From: Candidatus Eiseniibacteriota bacterium
Lineage (GTDB): Bacteria > Eisenbacteria > RBG-16-71-46 > JAGVPR01
Direction of reading: 5' to 3'
DNA length: 24,180 bases
Assembly: GCA_020052115.1 (NCBI GenBank)
Contig: JAGVPR010000125.1
Coordinates: forward strand, 1 to 24,180
In this document: in pieces, positions 22,216 to 24,180 of the stretch
Layout: every line of letters starts with the position of its first letter
Numbering within the stretch: position 1 is the first letter of the stretch
The notes under the pieces: model-generated
Database searches by the model: none
What the model saw: the letters and a program-made list of their open reading frames with translations, nothing else
What the model was told of the DNA's origin: nothing
Made by a program: the position numbers and the translations under genes

Positions 22216-23982
22216 ATGATGAAGAAGACTCGTTCATGGGCACCGGCCGCCATTCTCTTCGCTCTCGCGATTGCTACACGCATCGAGGCCTCCGACCGCG
22301 TTGCCGACCAGGGTTCTTTCCTTGGGGCGTGTTCGCCCGCCCTGCGAGTCACCACCTCCGACACCTTGTGGTTCGGCGGGACACATTGGGAGATCGCTGA
22401 ATCGCGCTGGGTCGCGAACGTCAGCCTCAGCCGCTCGAATGCTTGGACGTTCGATTCGGGCGTTGACGGGAACCGCGAAGGCTGGACCAGTCGCGACCTG
22501 TCTGCCATTCCGCTCCCCACGGTGCCGGCCGGGAACCCGGATGGAGCAGACTTCCGCTGGGTGGACCAGGCGAAGTACGACCTCTACGGCACACCCGGCA
22601 CGGATCTGTTCCCCGGCAGCACGGACAACGGGGCAATTTGGTGCGGGAAGTTCGAGCCAGAAGCGAACGAACTGTGCTGGGGAGACGGGCAGGGCTACGG
22701 AAACAACTGGGATCATGAAGCCCGGAAGAGCTTCGCGTACGGAGGGACCGGAGATGTGCGTGTCACGTACCGGTACTTTTCGGATCTCGAGCCGCTCTGG
22801 GACTATGCGTACCTGTACCTCGAGTTCGACGGCGCGCGAGAAGCCTCTCCTCGCGTGATCCACACGAACATTGCCGGCAGCCCCAGCAGCAAGCGAACGA
22901 AGACGCTCACGGTGAGCAGTTCGCAGGTGCCCCAGGGTACGGCGGCCATCACGGTGGTCTTCCACTTTCAAAGCGACTCGGGCACGTCTGACGAAGACTG
23001 GACGCGGAATACGCGTTACTCGGGCTTCTGTTGTTACAACTTCCTCTACGAAGACCTCGGCACGACCGGGAACAACGACCAGGACACGTTCGAGTCCGGC
23101 CCCGAAGGATGGGGTTTCTTCCAGAAGACGCCGATTGGAAGCGTGATGGATGTGACCCCGCTCGCGGAGCTGCCCGAGCCGGCCGTTCCGTGTTCAGGGA
23201 CGGTGCTGCAGGGGAACGTCGTCACCCTGTTCGACAAGAATGCGGGGCCCGGTGCCCCCCTTCATCCTCGCCGCCAAGACGAGATCGCGACGTCGCCGCG
23301 CATCGACCTGGCGGCGGCAGGAGCGTTGAGCTGCGCCACAAAACTCCTTGTGGCCGACTTCTATGCCGACTTGCCAGCGGGTGATGCCATCTATCTGGTG
23401 CCCCGCCTCCGCATCTACCCCTATGCTTGTCCTACCACCGGGCAGCTGATCGAGCAGGATGTCCCGACGAATATCTTTCTTCATCGAAGGTCGTTCGCCC
23501 CTCCCACCTGCGGCGATGAGGTGGTCCTGGCGGACTTCTCATCGTTTTCGGTCGATGTTCAGTACTGCTACGTGAGCCTCGAAGTCATCGACATGTGCTA
23601 TGCCTGCGCGGCCGGCCGTGGCAACACGACTCCATGGTTCGACAATGTCCGTCTGGCCGTCACCCAGGACGTGGTGGACGTTGCGACCGACCCGAAGAAC
23701 TCGCCAGCCGTTCCTCTGCTTACCGTGCACCCCAACCCCTTTGCACGCGAGACCAGGTTCGCCTATTCGGTGGTTCGACCGGGTCCGGTTCGGCTGCGGA
23801 TGTTCGACGTCCGCGGTGCTCTCGTTACGACACTCGTGGACGATCCTCGGAGCCCGGGACTCTACCACGCCGTGTGGAACGGCACCCGCGACGACGGAGG
23901 TCTTGTAGGTTCGGGAGTGTTCTGGGTGAGATATGACTCCGGCGGACAAGTAACTTCGAGCCGCGTCGTGGTGTTTCGATAA
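22216..23982 (+). CDS. Secreted Cys-containing protein with FlgD-like sorting tail, function unknown
   Basis: A 588-residue protein. The signal peptide K-K-T-R-S-W-A-P-A-A-I-L-F-A-L-A-I-A ends near R-I-E-A-S. Two similar beta-sandwich-like halves each open with an aromatic/acidic motif: W-T-F-D-S-G-V-D-G-N-R-E-G-W at about 75-90, and D-T-F-E-S-G-P-E-G-W-G-F-F at about 290-305. These resemble MAM/jelly-roll domains attached to secreted peptidases, but no peptidase motif is present. Cys pairs (C-C-Y-N, C-Y-A-C) suggest disulfides. The C-terminal tail is canonical: V-H-P-N-P-F, R-M-F-D-V-R-G-A-L-V-T-T-L-V, Y-H-A-V-W-N-G-T-R-D-D-G-G, G-S-G-V-F-W-V-R. I chose the ATG at 22216 (GGAGG 9 bases before it); the next codon is also ATG. 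The longer frame to 22153 overlaps the preceding gene and lacks a signal peptide at its start. Confidence 0.83.
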   Translation: MMKKTRSWAPAAILFALAIATRIEASDRVADQGSFLGACSPALRVTTSDTLWFGGTHWEIAESRWVANVSLSRSNAWTFDSGVDGNREGWTSRDLSAIPLPTVPAGNPDGADFRWVDQAKYDLYGTPGTDLFPGSTDNGAIWCGKFEPEANELCWGDGQGYGNNWDHEARKSFAYGGTGDVRVTYRYFSDLEPLWDYAYLYLEFDGAREASPRVIHTNIAGSPSSKRTKTLTVSSSQVPQGTAAITVVFHFQSDSGTSDEDWTRNTRYSGFCCYNFLYEDLGTTGNNDQDTFESGPEGWGFFQKTPIGSVMDVTPLAELPEPAVPCSGTVLQGNVVTLFDKNAGPGAPLHPRRQDEIATSPRIDLAAAGALSCATKLLVADFYADLPAGDAIYLVPRLRIYPYACPTTGQLIEQDVPTNIFLHRRSFAPPTCGDEVVLADFSSFSVDVQYCYVSLEVIDMCYACAAGRGNTTPWFDNVRLAVTQDVVDVATDPKNSPAVPLLTVHPNPFARETRFAYSVVRPGPVRLRMFDVRGALVTTLVDDPRSPGLYHAVWNGTRDDGGLVGSGVFWVRYDSGGQVTSSRVVVFR

Positions 23983-23996
23983 GCTCGGCGCTCCAG

Positions 23997-24044
23997 CCGA
24001 CGACAGGGCCGCGCCCGGGTTTCTGGTCGCGGCCCTGCCGTCGG
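23997..24044 (+). terminator. Hairpin terminator closing the 20679-23982 gene pair
   Basis: A 17-base arm CCGACGACAGGGCCGCG pairs with CGCGGCCCTGCCGTCGG with one mismatch, around a 14-base loop, starting 14 bases after the stop codon. No T-run follows. Position and stability fit a terminator for the upstream gene, and it may act on both strands. Confidence 0.65.
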
Positions 24045-24084
24045 ACGCGGTGACCTTCTGTCCGTCCCGAAAACTCCATTCGTA

Positions 24085-24118
24085 ACCGTTCGGTCACGCC
24101 CGTGGTGACGTGAACGGT
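24085..24118 (-). terminator. Hairpin at the end of the partial minus-strand frame
   Basis: ACCGTTC / GAACGGT flank an inner GTCAC / GTGAC pair. The hairpin begins at the stop codon of the frame entering from the right edge, which supports that frame being a real gene end. Confidence 0.35.
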
Positions 24119-24180
24119 CAGACGGGGCCGATGATTTTGGCGAGGATCTCGTTCCTGCGGGCCTTGACCTCCGCCTCGAA
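24118..24180 (-). CDS. Partial frame, C-terminal 20 residues of an unidentified protein
   Basis: Reading in from the right edge gives F-E-A-E-V-K-A-R-R-N-E-I-L-A-K-I-I-G-P-V and then TGA. The charged helical pattern looks like a genuine protein end, and a hairpin follows directly. The start lies outside the window, and 20 residues are too few to assign a family. Confidence 0.35.
   Translation of the reverse strand, partial: FEAEVKARRNEILAKIIGPV

Overview
This is GC-rich bacterial chromosomal DNA. The best guess at its source is an uncultured lineage of the FCB/Eisenbacteria type. The main reason is that most of the secreted proteins end in a FlgD-like/type IX-secretion-style C-terminal module (PNP-F motif, then a V-F-D-x-x-G-R strand and a final G-V-Y/F-x-x-R strand), which is characteristic of those lineages. 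No ribosomal RNA, tRNA, CRISPR array or phage module was seen.

Layout. (1) 79-2313: housekeeping-type genes. An isoaspartyl-peptidase/asparaginase-like Ntn hydrolase on + converges on a minus-strand pair in which a PhnP-like metallo-beta-lactamase hydrolase overlaps a two-CBS-domain protein. (2) 2385-2640: a decayed fragment of a beta-propeller secreted protein. (3) 2860-6012: a lanthipeptide locus. A 154-residue Cys-rich precursor sits directly upstream, in the same reading frame, of an 877-residue lyase-kinase-cyclase synthetase whose cyclase keeps its zinc ligands (class IV type). This is the most distinctive system in the window. (4) 6054-20255: an accessory block dominated by three large paralogous beta-propeller proteins. 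Two of them (6054-8654 and 17209-19842) lie in a direct segmental duplication that also carries about 400 bp of upstream sequence; the third (13402-16095) is on the other strand. Between them are a short truncated delta-60-repeat protein, a secreted FlgD-tail protein, a four-repeat secreted protein, a lipoprotein and two insertion-sequence remnants (10757-11466 and 12912-13189). (5) 20679-23982: two further secreted proteins in tandem, closed by a strong hairpin. The window ends inside the 3' end of a minus-strand reading frame.

How the genes work together. The lanthipeptide pair probably forms one transcription unit: the precursor supplies leader plus core, and the synthetase dehydrates Ser/Thr and cyclises onto Cys. 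No protease or exporter is visible here. The secreted proteins look like an expanding, recombining surface/exported repertoire. The copies share ends that are nearly identical at DNA level, have divergent propeller middles, and leave one pseudogene relic. The secretion machinery they would need is not in this window.
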